Assembly: GCA_037134895.1 (NCBI GenBank)
Contig: JBAXLI010000011.1
Location: 1 to 64,000, forward strand
Source of the DNA: CAIRDP01 sp037134895
Lineage (GTDB): Bacteria; Bacteroidota; Bacteroidia; Bacteroidales; FEN-979
Direction of reading: 5' to 3'
DNA length: 64,000 bases
A program made the position numbers and the translations under genes. Each line of letters begins with the position of its first letter. The first letter of the stretch is position 1. Positions 36,360 through 44,713 of the stretch are shown in pieces. A model generated the notes under the pieces. It worked only from the letters and a program-made list of their open reading frames with translations. It did not search any database and was not told the DNA's origin.

Positions 36360-37160
36360 ATGGACACATTCGGCAAGGCTCAAACGTATTACAGGTACTT
36401 TAAGGATTTTATAAAACATCGAGAGTTTGGATTTATCTTGACTTCCATTGGTTATGAGTTATTTGGCCGGCCCAGGAAAAAATCGGGAGAATATACAAGC
36501 AGCCTCGGGAAATTCTTTATCAGAAGCGGCACTTTAGATTTCAAATTCGCCAACTTTGCCTATGAGTGGCCTTTGAAAACGTTCATCCTTAAACATTATA
36601 CTGATTATTCAATCTTTCTGGATATTGGTGCAAATATTGGAGTTTACACCATATTAATGGCTGGGAAAGGACTAAAATGCCATGCTTTTGAACCCATGCC
36701 AGATAATTATCAAGCTATGATCAGAAATTTCGAGCTGAATAAACTGGAAAACAATATCCGCAGTTATAACATTGCATTGGGAAACGAGGAATGTTACTGT
36801 GAATTTATTTACGAAAAAGTGAACACTGGTGCTTCGCGAATTGCAACCAGAGAGAGAGATTTTCACAGGACAAAAAGCTCTGATGAAAAGGTTCTTTCAA
36901 GAGTACGAACTCTTGATGGGATCTCTAAGGAACTGTTAATTTCCCACGATGACAAGCTCCTTATCAAGATAGATGCAGAAGGCATGGAACATTCGATTAT
37001 TGAAGGTGCCATTGAGTTTTTAAAAACACACAGGTATATCCTGCTTATTGTTGAAAAGAAATACCAGTCGGTCGAAATGCTAACAAGGACATTAAATCTC
37101 AGCGGAAATTTTAAATGTATACCCGTTGATGAATATAATATGGCTTTTCTTAAAATCTGA
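36360..37160 (+). CDS. FkbM-family SAM-dependent methyltransferase
   Basis: The start is ATG 36360; a GTG at 36348 in the same frame would add four residues. The core is a Rossmann methyltransferase with SAM motif FLDIGANIGVYT near residue 85-96, HAFEPMPDNY as the acidic motif II, and the FkbM signature LLIKIDAEGMEHSIIEGA near 200-217. FkbM enzymes O-methylate sugars or small molecules and are common in glycan loci. It lies 33 bp after tamL on the same strand and is followed by a shared terminator. The substrate is unknown. Confidence 0.85.
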   Translation: MDTFGKAQTYYRYFKDFIKHREFGFILTSIGYELFGRPRKKSGEYTSSLGKFFIRSGTLDFKFANFAYEWPLKTFILKHYTDYSIFLDIGANIGVYTILMAGKGLKCHAFEPMPDNYQAMIRNFELNKLENNIRSYNIALGNEECYCEFIYEKVNTGASRIATRERDFHRTKSSDEKVLSRVRTLDGISKELLISHDDKLLIKIDAEGMEHSIIEGAIEFLKTHRYILLIVEKKYQSVEMLTRTLNLSGNFKCIPVDEYNMAFLKI

Positions 37161-37185
37161 ACCAGAAGACATCATTAAAATAAAA

Positions 37186-37209
37186 GAACCGTCCCATTCA
37201 GAACGGTCC
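37186..37209. terminator. Bidirectional terminator between the FkbM and LruC genes
   Basis: GAACCGT and ACGGTCC form a near-perfect 7-bp stem, preceded by an A-rich run on one side and followed by TTTC on the other. It lies between two convergent genes. Confidence 0.55.
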
Positions 37210-37242
37210 TTTCACACTAACCAAAAACCAACCTTAAGAAAA

Positions 37243-39297
37243 TCAGTGAGAATAAATTTTTGAGTTATCCCTGTAACCTGACAAGTCTTTGTACCAGTCA
37301 GGATATGAAGAACCGCCGCTTTCGGCCCAGGTTCCGAATTTAAGATACCCGCTGACGATCTGGTTTTTCTCGCTCATATAACTGAATTTTTCCGGGAGGT
37401 TGATCGCCCACGGCAGATTACCTGAGGTTTTATAATATTTCCCGGCAGCAATATTGCTGTTATCATTACCTGTTCCAAAAAGAGTTAGATCAGCTTTATC
37501 TGTAGGCGGATTATCAGTCATATGAACTTCATGTCCTCTTTCCTGGTTCACAATAATGAATGGATTGTATGGAGGAGTTCCTATGGTTGAAAGTGGAACC
37601 GGCTGAGCCAGTGTTATCGTCATGTTTATGACATCAGGTGTTACGTAAGGAGATCCTATGGAAGTATTTACACCAATCCCTGTTCCGGGATAAGGTAAGC
37701 GGTCAAATGCATCATCGTAAGGGATTATTACTGCTTTGGTCTGGCCGGCTTCGCAATTATTTGAAGATAACGTGATCCATGAATGTCTAAGGTCTACACC
37801 CGTAACACTGGCAACCTGAGCCGCTGCGCATCCCATCTGGAATCCAAATGCATTATGCAGGGTAGCTCCCATAGCCTCTGTTATTAAAGTGGCCTGGATT
37901 TTTACAACCTTGTTATCTGCATTTGTAATCTGGTTGAACCTGTAACTGATCACAAGATCATTAAAATCATAATCACCCATGAATGGCCATAAGTCTTCGA
38001 AGGCAAGTGAACCGTAGCCGGTCTTGCTTGGATAATAGTTATCGTGTGCCATGGTTGGATCGGTTGGATAATCATCCTGGTTGTCGGGAACACCGTCATG
38101 ATCCTGGTCGGGAAGAGTAGTTACGATGTTGGGCATATTAGTCGTGTTAACAGCATCTACAGGGTTGGCTGTCACATAAAGGATACCGTCGTTGAAGTCC
38201 TGGTCAGAGCCCTGGTCGCGACGCCAGTCTTCGAATGAGAACATAAACTTCAGGCGTGATATGTCTTTGAGAAGCAGTGTGTGCTTTTTCAGATTAACAT
38301 CGGGTTCAGGATTCAGGCCTGCAATGGAATATAGAAGATAATTCCCATTGGTTACAGTATGAGATGTTGAATTCCATCCGTTAGCAAAAACCACCCAACC
38401 CAGCGATTGTCCGGCTGGAAAACGTCCAAGATACACTTTATTACCAGGGTATAACCCGCCCCCGCTGCCACTATTCGACATGTTAGGGAAAATTATTTTT
38501 ATCTCTGCGATCTGGGATGCAGATGTCGGTGGATTATTTGTATTGAAGGTGAAGAAACCAACGGCATTCATCCAACCTGCACCTTCGGTGATATAAGTGA
38601 TCCAGACGTCGCATTGTTCAACAAGGTCAAGATTTCCCGGAGCATTTGGAACGAGATACTCAGGATGATAAACCGGCACGGACCTGTACTCGGGAAGGGT
38701 TGCGTTCAGGTCATTCAGTAATGCCTGGTCAACCACGTCATTCACTGGTTCCAGGTAATTCGGAACTCCCTGGTTGTTGTATGTCCCCATGTACACAATA
38801 TTCGAACTCAGTGAGCTTGCAAATGGTTTGCCTCCTGATTTTGTTTTAACAGGAGCCGGGGCCTTGCCTCCGAAAATACCGCTGATCTTATTATCAGCCA
38901 CGGCAAGATTCATTTCTTTCTGAAGGCCAAGATATTTTGTCATAACTGTGACTTTCTTCAGATATGTAGGAAAAGGCTGTGTCGTAACCCATTTTCCGCT
39001 GGCATCGGTGGAACCGCTGTACATGAATACTCCACCCGAATCAGGATGGGCTGTATAAACATCAAAGCGCACCAGGTTCAAAGGATTCCCGCCGTTGTCC
39101 TGGGCTGCAAGGCTTATGGCAACATTCTGTGTAGTTGCCCAGTTGAATCCCGATGGGACCACAAGCTGCTCAACTGAAGGGCCCTGGCTGGGATTATCTG
39201 TCTGATTCTTTTTGCAGGATGTAATACCGTATAATAGCATAACACTAACCGGCAGTACCAGCAGTAATCTTACTAAGTTTAAGCGGTTGGTTTTCAT
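37243..39297 (-). CDS. LruC-domain lipoprotein, 684 aa
   Basis: The N-terminus is a lipoprotein signal (LLLVLPVSVMLLYGITSCKK, lipid on Cys28). A Ca-binding loop, DQDHDGVPDNQDDYPTDP, near 395-412 resembles thrombospondin type 3 or EF-hand repeats. It is followed by the LruC/DUF4842 domain with DLWPFMGDYDFNDLV. A DUF4114-like segment (about 330-390, FEDWRRDQGSDQDFNDGIL) precedes it. LruC-domain proteins are surface lipoproteins of uncertain role. The gene is monocistronic between a terminator and the plug gene, with two candidate -7 boxes upstream. Confidence 0.85.
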   Translation of the reverse strand: MKTNRLNLVRLLLVLPVSVMLLYGITSCKKNQTDNPSQGPSVEQLVVPSGFNWATTQNVAISLAAQDNGGNPLNLVRFDVYTAHPDSGGVFMYSGSTDASGKWVTTQPFPTYLKKVTVMTKYLGLQKEMNLAVADNKISGIFGGKAPAPVKTKSGGKPFASSLSSNIVYMGTYNNQGVPNYLEPVNDVVDQALLNDLNATLPEYRSVPVYHPEYLVPNAPGNLDLVEQCDVWITYITEGAGWMNAVGFFTFNTNNPPTSASQIAEIKIIFPNMSNSGSGGGLYPGNKVYLGRFPAGQSLGWVVFANGWNSTSHTVTNGNYLLYSIAGLNPEPDVNLKKHTLLLKDISRLKFMFSFEDWRRDQGSDQDFNDGILYVTANPVDAVNTTNMPNIVTTLPDQDHDGVPDNQDDYPTDPTMAHDNYYPSKTGYGSLAFEDLWPFMGDYDFNDLVISYRFNQITNADNKVVKIQATLITEAMGATLHNAFGFQMGCAAAQVASVTGVDLRHSWITLSSNNCEAGQTKAVIIPYDDAFDRLPYPGTGIGVNTSIGSPYVTPDVINMTITLAQPVPLSTIGTPPYNPFIIVNQERGHEVHMTDNPPTDKADLTLFGTGNDNSNIAAGKYYKTSGNLPWAINLPEKFSYMSEKNQIVSGYLKFGTWAESGGSSYPDWYKDLSGYRDNSKIYSH

Positions 39298-39313
39298 AAT
39301 CTCTGAATTTATT

Positions 39314-39334
39314 CAAATGTACGATACAAATATA
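39314..39334 (-). promoter_or_regulatory. Two candidate -7 boxes for the LruC gene
   Basis: On the minus strand TATATTTG (39327-39334) and TACATTTG (39314-39321) both match TAnnTTTG. A TTG at 39356-39358 could serve the outer box. Confidence 0.45.
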
Positions 39335-39410
39335 GGCGTGTGCAAGTCAGAATACGCAAGTGTATGATTTGAGTTAGTAACTATACCTTGTTGATCAAAA
39401 AAACAGGAAA

Positions 39411-40691
39411 TCAGTTCTGTGTGACTGAATTAATACTCTGCACTGCTATCAGAAGATCTGCCTGGCTGGCGCCCGGACGGTAATATACAAAAACAGTATA
39501 GATATGCGGGGTTTCCCAGTGATTGCCTTCGACCAGGGATTCATCCGCGATGCTTTTACCTTTCTTCAGCATAACGTATATATAATTATAGTACCCCTGC
39601 TTGAGGTATAGGTTCAGTTCATAACGCCGGGCATCGGGATTGAACCTCAGCCTGCTGTTCGCATCGAGCCTCCAGTTTGTGAGCGCCCCCATAAGATAGA
39701 AGTCCCCGTCGGTGAACAGCATCGGGAACGGCAGGATAAAATGGACCAGGGCATAATCTGATTCTATATTGAAATTGGTGGCATTTACTTCGTTCTTGAT
39801 CAGGAACCGTCCGCCTATATCCTTGTCATTGACATAGTTCTTAAACGTCCTGGGCTTATCTTCAAGCAGAAGAACCTGGTTTATTGTATCGAACCAGATC
39901 TTGTCGATACGTTCGGTTTGGTAGGTAAGGCTTTTTATGTCAAAGTTACGGTAAGGGCTTCCTCCGTTAAATACATTATTTTCGTCGAATCGGTAATCGA
40001 GCTCATTTCCCCTGACAAACCTGGGATATATATTCCGCAATGCATTATCCCAGCGTTCGTCCTGCTGAACCACCACCTTCAGCTCCCTTCTTATATCACT
40101 TATGTTGAACCCGTTAAGCTTTATCACGAAATCCAGCTGCTGCTTTCTCAGGTGATTATCGCTTCTCGATCCCTGTGCAACCGACCCTTCTATTCCAAGC
40201 GGGGAGTTTTCGACTACCATAAACCTCCTGGTAAAAACAGGTTCGGCAGGATCATCGGCATACACGATCAGAAGGTAATTGCCTGATATTTTAGGACTCA
40301 TATCCGCCGAAGGCAAAATTGCAGAATAATGTACGTACCTCACGGTGGTGTTTATCGAATACTGAAAATCCCGGATGTTCTCTTCGGTATACCCGTTGAT
40401 GTATTCCGATGGCCTCAGTTCGGAGGATGTGCTCCAGTCTGCATCGCAATGCCTGAAAGTATATTTGTAGGCTTTCGACTGGATGTCAAGGTCATCGAAG
40501 TCAAGCGCAAGCCTGTCGGTTGAATACATCTGAATAATCGGAGAGGAAAGTTCAAAACCCTGTTTACATAACTGAACGGTTTTGACCAGGGGAGAATAGG
40601 TAATATTCTCATTGGGATAGTCCCCGGCAAGACCAGTCAGGCTAAAGAATAAAAAGGCCAGCGCCGGATAAAAAGCTGAAGTGATCTTCAT
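39411..40691 (-). CDS. Type IX secretion system plug protein (DUF5103)
   Basis: The 426-aa protein has a signal peptide (residues 1-23, cleavage near LAG-D) and is rich in beta strands. The segments LDFDDLDIQSKAYKYTFRHC, then DADWSTSSELRPSEYINGY, then FQYSINTTVRYVHYSA are characteristic of the DUF5103 family. Its members include the plug that closes the SprA translocon of the type IX system. The protein fits the other T9SS parts in this window (gldJ, porU, porV, PorP/SprF). It has its own candidate promoter and a hairpin in its leader. Confidence 0.85.
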   Translation of the reverse strand: MKITSAFYPALAFLFFSLTGLAGDYPNENITYSPLVKTVQLCKQGFELSSPIIQMYSTDRLALDFDDLDIQSKAYKYTFRHCDADWSTSSELRPSEYINGYTEENIRDFQYSINTTVRYVHYSAILPSADMSPKISGNYLLIVYADDPAEPVFTRRFMVVENSPLGIEGSVAQGSRSDNHLRKQQLDFVIKLNGFNISDIRRELKVVVQQDERWDNALRNIYPRFVRGNELDYRFDENNVFNGGSPYRNFDIKSLTYQTERIDKIWFDTINQVLLLEDKPRTFKNYVNDKDIGGRFLIKNEVNATNFNIESDYALVHFILPFPMLFTDGDFYLMGALTNWRLDANSRLRFNPDARRYELNLYLKQGYYNYIYVMLKKGKSIADESLVEGNHWETPHIYTVFVYYRPGASQADLLIAVQSINSVTQN

Positions 40692-40698
40692 CTTACGA

Positions 40699-40732
40699 TA
40701 GCCCGGATCAAAAACGGGCTATGGCAAAGTTA
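40699..40732 (-). promoter_or_regulatory. Candidate promoter and leader hairpin of the plug gene
   Basis: On the minus strand TAACTTTG (40725-40732) is a -7 box. The following perfect stem TAGCCCG/CGGGCTA (40699-40721) would lie at the 5' end of the mRNA, 8 bp before the start codon. Confidence 0.45.
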
Positions 40733-41251
40733 CTATCTTTTAAGTTCAAAATATTCGGGAATCGAAACCAGGGCCTTCTCAAGTACCTTATAAAGCTGGG
40801 AAGTTTTTTCATCCCTGACCGCTTTTTCAAGGAAGCCGGCTCCATAGAAAAGTCCGGTGAGGGCCTGGTGTATCTCCGAAGGATTCACCCTGATTTTTTT
40901 GTAGTTCGATTGCCCGGCCCAGTCAATTGCAACATCAAGCAGATTGACGCTCCACCTGAGATAAGCTGAGGTAGGCCTTACGTAGAACTTACTGATCTCG
41001 GCAGTATTAAAGGAAAGTTTTTTAATCCCTATGAAACCAATGCATTGTCCGTTTGACTTCAGCAGAAAACCAGCCCCTGCAGGCATTTTATAGATCTCCC
41101 TGATGGATGCCGATTCACGTAATAATTGCTGGTAATCAAGTTCAAAATCAATGGCTGTGGCAAATTCTATAATCAAATCCTTCATGTCCTGGAAGTCTTT
41201 GTCCCGAACAACAGGAGTTATCATCCAATATTCACGAGGTTCTTTATACAT
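40733..41251 (-). CDS. GNAT-family N-acetyltransferase, 172 aa
   Basis: The protein has the GNAT length and fold pattern: GAGFLLKSNGQCIGFIGIKKL as strands 2-4, ISKFYVRPTSAY in the acetyl-CoA region and a C-terminal ALTGLFYGAGF segment where the glycine and Tyr fit the usual G-F-Y end. The Q/R-x-x-G-x-A loop is degenerate (PTSAYLRWS), so the cofactor site is unusual. Substrate unknown. A TACTTTTG box (41265-41272, minus strand) lies immediately upstream, implying a very short leader. Confidence 0.75.
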   Translation of the reverse strand: MYKEPREYWMITPVVRDKDFQDMKDLIIEFATAIDFELDYQQLLRESASIREIYKMPAGAGFLLKSNGQCIGFIGIKKLSFNTAEISKFYVRPTSAYLRWSVNLLDVAIDWAGQSNYKKIRVNPSEIHQALTGLFYGAGFLEKAVRDEKTSQLYKVLEKALVSIPEYFELKR

Positions 41252-41264
41252 AGCGTCTTTTTTT

Positions 41265-41272
41265 CAAAAGTA
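41265..41272 (-). promoter_or_regulatory. Candidate -7 box TACTTTTG for the GNAT gene
   Basis: Exact TAnnTTTG match on the minus strand, 13 bp before the ATG. Confidence 0.45.
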
Positions 41273-41343
41273 CCATACTGATCTGCTGATAGCAATCATG
41301 TATTGGTAAACGCCTATGAATTATTGGTAAGTGTCTACAAAAA

Positions 41344-41421
41344 GGGTGACAGGGTGACAGGGTGACGGGGTGACGGGATGTACGATGCAGGATGCAAGAT
41401 GCAGGATGCAGGATGCAGGAT
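41344..41421. repeat. 8-bp (GGTGACAG) array followed by 7-bp (GGATGCA) array
   Basis: About four units of GGTGACAG or a variant run to about 41376. At 41383-41421 there are five to six units of GGATGCA/AGATGCA. The second array ends at the 3' end of the trmH-family gene. Both units recur elsewhere in the right half of the window. Confidence 0.85.
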
Positions 41422-41422
41422 A

Positions 41423-42235
41423 TCAGACTTTCGCAACCTGTCTTCTTCGAAACTCTGAGATTACGACTGCCGCGGCAATGGCGGCATTGAGGGATTCGGC
41501 CTTTCCGCAGTCAGAGACCCCGAAGGAAGGTATGAATATCTTCTTTGTAACGAGTTCCTTTACCTCTTCTGAAATTCCATGAGCTTCACTGCCGATCAGT
41601 ATGATGCCCCCGGGTCCCAGGGGTTCAGTATATACAGAAGCCCCTTCGAGGAAGGTCCCGTAAACCGTCACTTTGCCTTTAAGCCTGCTTAACAGGAGGC
41701 TCAATTCGGTATAGATCACATTAACCCTGGATATGGACCCCATGCTGGCCTGTACCACCTTGGGGTTGTAAAGCTCAACAGAGTTTGGCGAACAGATAAT
41801 GGTTTTAATGCCAAACCAGTCGGCAATCCTGAGCATTGTCCCAAAGTTCCCCGGGTCGCTGATATTCTCCAGCATTAGAGTTAAATCAGAGAAAAAAGCA
41901 GGACTCAGCTTTTCAGCGGGGTCTGATTGATATGAACCTGCTGATACGGCGACAGGAATCTTTACAATGGCAAGAACGGGGCCCGGACTTGAAAGTGAAG
42001 TGATCCTTTCCATATCGCCTTCGTCAGCTTCAAACACCTGGATGTTCTTTTTCCTTATATCATCAACGTTTGCGGTGATCCACGAACTCAGGGCATAAAT
42101 TCCTGCGATCCCGAAAGCACTTCGCATCAGGTCGGTTACAAGGGTGTTTCCTTCGGCTATAAACTCCTTGTATTCATCCCTGTATTTCTTGATCTTGAGG
42201 GCGTTGATATGTTTGACCTGGCTGTTCGAAAGCAT
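41423..42235 (-). CDS. TrmH/SpoU-family RNA 2'-O-methyltransferase
   Basis: The 270-aa protein has an N-terminal substrate-binding domain (KIKKYRDEYKEFIAEGNTLV) and a C-terminal SPOUT domain with the three SpoU motifs: ENISDPGNFGTMLRIADWFG near 125-144, GIILIGSEAHGI near 205-216 and SLNAAIAAAVVISE near 247-260. It methylates a ribose in rRNA or tRNA; the exact site is not readable. Its ATG follows directly on the T-run of a strong hairpin, so expression may be limited by the terminator of the upstream ribosomal-protein operon. Confidence 0.9.
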   Translation of the reverse strand: MLSNSQVKHINALKIKKYRDEYKEFIAEGNTLVTDLMRSAFGIAGIYALSSWITANVDDIRKKNIQVFEADEGDMERITSLSSPGPVLAIVKIPVAVSAGSYQSDPAEKLSPAFFSDLTLMLENISDPGNFGTMLRIADWFGIKTIICSPNSVELYNPKVVQASMGSISRVNVIYTELSLLLSRLKGKVTVYGTFLEGASVYTEPLGPGGIILIGSEAHGISEEVKELVTKKIFIPSFGVSDCGKAESLNAAIAAAVVISEFRRRQVAKV

Positions 42236-42265
42236 AAAAAATCCCGGGACTATTGATCCCGGGAT
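42236..42265 (-). terminator. Terminator-like hairpin abutting the trmH-family start codon
   Basis: On the minus strand ATCCCGGGA-tcaatag-TCCCGGGAT forms a perfect 9-bp stem followed by TTTTTT and then ATG of the methyltransferase. It would end the rpsF-rpsR-rplI transcript or, on read-through, hide the ribosome site of the next gene. Confidence 0.75.
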
Positions 42266-42280
42266 AAAGTTAGAAATTAT

Positions 42281-42392
42281 TCGTAATTGGTTGTTGGTTA
42301 TTAGTTAGTAGTTGTTGGCTTTTAGTGGCTGGCTATTGTTTCAATTGTGCCAAAAACCAAGAGCCAAGAACCAAGAGCCAGGCACCAGGCAA
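42281..42392. repeat. Heptad repeat array, TTGGTTR half and CCAAGAR half
   Basis: Degenerate 7-bp units of the TTGGTTG/TTGGTTA type (42288 to about 42335) are followed by CCAAGAG/CCAAGAA/CCAGGCA units (about 42350-42392). The two halves are roughly complementary, so the region can fold. It lies between the rplI stop and the hairpin. Confidence 0.75.
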
Positions 42393-42842
42393 CTACTCCG
42401 CAAATACTTCAAAAGTAATCTCGACATGCACATCCTTATGCAGGGTGACTCTGGCTTTGTATGTGCCAAGCTCCTTGATGTGTTCATGGTCAACATGAAT
42501 ACGTTTACGGTCAACTTCGAAGTTGAACTGCTCTTTCAGTGCCTGTGCAACCTGGAGTGCATTGACCGATCCGAAGATCTTTCCGCTTTCGGCAGCTTTA
42601 GCTCCGATTTTAACTGTAATATTACCAAGCGCTTTAGATAATTCTTCTGCGCTCTTGTAGATCTTCTGCTCCTTGAAAGCCCTCTGTTTCTGGGTTTCAG
42701 CAAGTATCTTTTTATTAGTTTCGGTTGCTAGAATTGCAAACCCTTTGGCGATCAGATAATTACGTGCGTAACCGGGTTTTACATTCACCTTATCGTTCGC
42801 ATATCCCAGATTGGGAACATCCTGTTTTAAAATAACTTCCAT
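42393..42842 (-). CDS. rplI: 50S ribosomal protein L9
   Basis: The 149-aa protein starts MEVILKQDVPNLGYANDKVNVKPGYARNYLI, the conserved L9 N-terminal domain with the NYLIPxxxA region, followed by the long connecting helix and the C-terminal rRNA-binding domain. It binds 23S rRNA at the base of the L1 stalk. A clear AAGGAGGG lies upstream of the ATG. It is the last gene of rpsF-rpsR-rplI, 12 bp after rpsR. Confidence 0.97.
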   Translation of the reverse strand: MEVILKQDVPNLGYANDKVNVKPGYARNYLIAKGFAILATETNKKILAETQKQRAFKEQKIYKSAEELSKALGNITVKIGAKAAESGKIFGSVNALQVAQALKEQFNFEVDRKRIHVDHEHIKELGTYKARVTLHKDVHVEITFEVFAE

Positions 42843-42854
42843 CGTTTTCCCTCC

Positions 42855-43127
42855 TTATTTTAACATATCAGCAACGTAAGGTAATAAAGACAGGTGACGG
42901 GCACGTTTTACAGCCTGCGCCACTTTTCTCTGGTACTTTGTCGAAGTGCCGGTAATACGGCGGGGAAGAATCTTTCCCTGCTCGTTGATGAACTTCAGCA
43001 GGAAGTCAGCGTCCTTATAATCGATGTACTTGATACCGCTCTTCTTGAAACGGCAGTATTTTTTCTTTTTTGTATCTACCGCGATCGGGGTAAGATATTT
43101 TATTTCGCCTTGTTGTTGTGTAGCCAT
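42855..43127 (-). CDS. rpsR: 30S ribosomal protein S18
   Basis: The 90-aa protein contains YIDYKDADFLLKFINEQGKI, then LPRRITGTSTKYQRKVAQAV, then KRARHLSLLPY, the full S18 signature. It binds the 30S platform together with S6, whose gene is directly upstream. The gap to rpsF is 18 bp. Confidence 0.97.
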   Translation of the reverse strand: MATQQQGEIKYLTPIAVDTKKKKYCRFKKSGIKYIDYKDADFLLKFINEQGKILPRRITGTSTKYQRKVAQAVKRARHLSLLPYVADMLK

Positions 43128-43145
43128 TTGTACTGTTTTTTTAGG

Positions 43146-43508
43146 TTATTCCTGAACTTCTTTTTCCTTCTTCCTGTCTCTCAGCTTTGCACGTTTCTTC
43201 TCGTTATAAGCAAGCGAGTGCTTGTCGAGAACAATGGTGAGAAAGCGAAGGATGCGTTCATCACGTTTAAAGGTTACTTCCCATTCGCGTATGGTGGCAG
43301 GATCTGCCTTGAACTCGATCAGGTGATAAAAACCTGTGCTCTTCTTCTGAATAGGATAGGCGAGCTTCTTCAATCCCCAATGTTCCTCGTGAACGATCTC
43401 GGCCTTTTTGGTGACGAGGAACTTTTGATACTTTTCTACCGTTTCCTTCATCTGTTCTTCAGATAAAACGGGAGTCATAATGAAAACGGTTTCGTACTGG
43501 TTTAACAT
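43146..43508 (-). CDS. rpsF: 30S ribosomal protein S6
   Basis: The 120-aa protein starts MLNQYETVFIMTPVLSEEQ and has GLKKLAYPIQKKSTGFYHLI, then FKRDERILRFLTI, which is the S6 ferredoxin-like fold. The C-terminal tail is rich in Lys and Glu. It is the first gene of the operon and has a consensus promoter. S6 partners S18 on the platform. Confidence 0.97.
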   Translation of the reverse strand: MLNQYETVFIMTPVLSEEQMKETVEKYQKFLVTKKAEIVHEEHWGLKKLAYPIQKKSTGFYHLIEFKADPATIREWEVTFKRDERILRFLTIVLDKHSLAYNEKKRAKLRDRKKEKEVQE

Positions 43509-43542
43509 TTCTCGTTGATTTTTAATGAATTTAATGGTTTAT

Positions 43543-43586
43543 TAAAATGGGCTGCAAAATTACGAAGAAGAATGCAATCCACCAAA
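43543..43586 (-). promoter_or_regulatory. Promoter of the rpsF operon
   Basis: On the minus strand TTTG (43583-43586), 20 bp, then TAATTTTG (43555-43562). The block TAATTTTGCAGCCCATTTTA is shared exactly with the porV promoter. Confidence 0.75.
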
Positions 43587-43610
43587 CATTACAAGCTGAA
43601 TTCGTTATCT

Positions 43611-43727
43611 TTGGATTGGGGATTGGGGATTGGGGATTGGGGATTGGGGATTGGTTGTTGGTGATTGGTTATTCGTAAATCGTAATTCGTAAATCGTAAA
43701 TCGGGCTTCGTAAATCGTAAATTCAAA
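43611..43727. repeat. Heptad arrays: ATTGGGG (about 6 units) and CGTAAAT (about 7 units)
   Basis: From 43611 the unit ATTGGGG repeats almost perfectly to about 43652. After a short degenerate piece, CGTAAAT-type units run from 43674 to 43727. Both have a 7-bp period. The reverse strand gives an apparent coding stretch of P-N-P-Q-S repeats, which is an artefact of the array. Confidence 0.85.
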
Positions 43728-43799
43728 ATACCTCTTTCATCGTCAACACGCACATATAGTTCGGCTACCACCGCTTTCCTCTGGTCCTGCATGAGGTTC

Positions 43800-44395
43800 A
43801 GTACCTTGCCTTCTCAAAGCCTCAGGTTTAAAACAGGTTTCTTTCTCGCAATAGTGATTCTCTTCCGCCCCTACAAACATCCTGGTCCTGATCATTGTCC
43901 CGATGTTTCTCAAGGGCAGCTCCACATCCGCCTTCATAAAAAATTTAATCCTGAAAAGCCCTCTGTTTATCCTCACACTTGCATCCCTGCTCATGGTTCA
44001 GCCCATGCTCTGGTACCTTCAGACCGGCCATTGGCTCATCATGGTGGTGCTGGTACTACGGCGACGGGTTCGGACAAAGGCCAATGATTGATTTTTACGG
44101 GGTGTTTGCAATACTTCTGGCATCAGCACTCGGCCGGCTGAAATATGAACCTTTGCTTACTCTTGCTTTTTTCAGCGTGTATCTGTGTATCGTGCTCAAC
44201 CTGTTCCAGACCTGGCAATACAGCCATAACTACATCAGCCCCGATAACATGAACTATGAAAAGTATTGTCATGTGTTTTTAAGATCTGCGGATGAGTACC
44301 GTGACTGCCTCGGAGGTTGTACCGAAGAACCTTTCTACATGTCGGACCTCAGCCGCCCCCTTGCAGCCTTCCGCGACGGAAAACGGCTGGCCGGC
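43800..44395 (+). pseudogene. Decayed membrane glycosyltransferase-like gene (GT39/ArnT-like)
   Basis: No single frame is open, but three consecutive pieces read as one membrane protein: LRFKTGFFLAIVILFRP (frame of 43791), TNILVLIIVPMFLKGSSTSA onward to MLWYLQTGHWLI (frame of 43903), and WYYGDGFGQRPMIDFYGVFA onward to PDNMNYEKY (frame of 43979). TGHWL and WYYGxGFGQRPMIDFYG are typical of multi-pass Bacteroidota glycosyltransferase-like proteins. At least one frameshift (near 43870) and a deletion around 44040, where a large loop-membrane segment should be, have destroyed it. The N-terminus is lost and the 3' end runs into a heptad repeat. Confidence 0.65.
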
Positions 44396-44713
44396 ATTAC
44401 AGGCCGGGATGCGGGATGCAGGATGCGGGAAGCGGGATGCAGGATGGTGGTTCTATCCTGAGGGAGCATTCACATAAGCTGCATCAGGGCTAAGTGAGCG
44501 AACAGAGATTTGGGTAAAGATTAAGGGTAGAGAAATGGTGAGCTCATTTAGACCGTAGCAGCGTTGTGAAGTGCTCCCGAAATGAGCGACGCAGCAACCT
44601 TAGGCGATGCAACGAACAAGAACCATAGCGACAGGCATTTCAACTGATTTTCGTTAGCACGAACAGGAAAAATCCTCCAATTATGACTCACTTAACACCC
44701 GGCACGCACCACG
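44396..44713. other. Gene-poor stretch with heptad repeat before ispF
   Basis: At 44404-44447 there are about six 7-bp units of GGGATGC/AGGATGC. The rest (44450-44713) contains no ORF, RNA gene or promoter that I can support. Confidence 0.6.

Noticed and set aside
43589..43792. Minus-strand ORF coding a P-N-P-Q-S repeat protein
   Set aside because: It is the translation of the ATTGGGG array and its degenerate flanks. There is no ribosome site and no recognisable domain.
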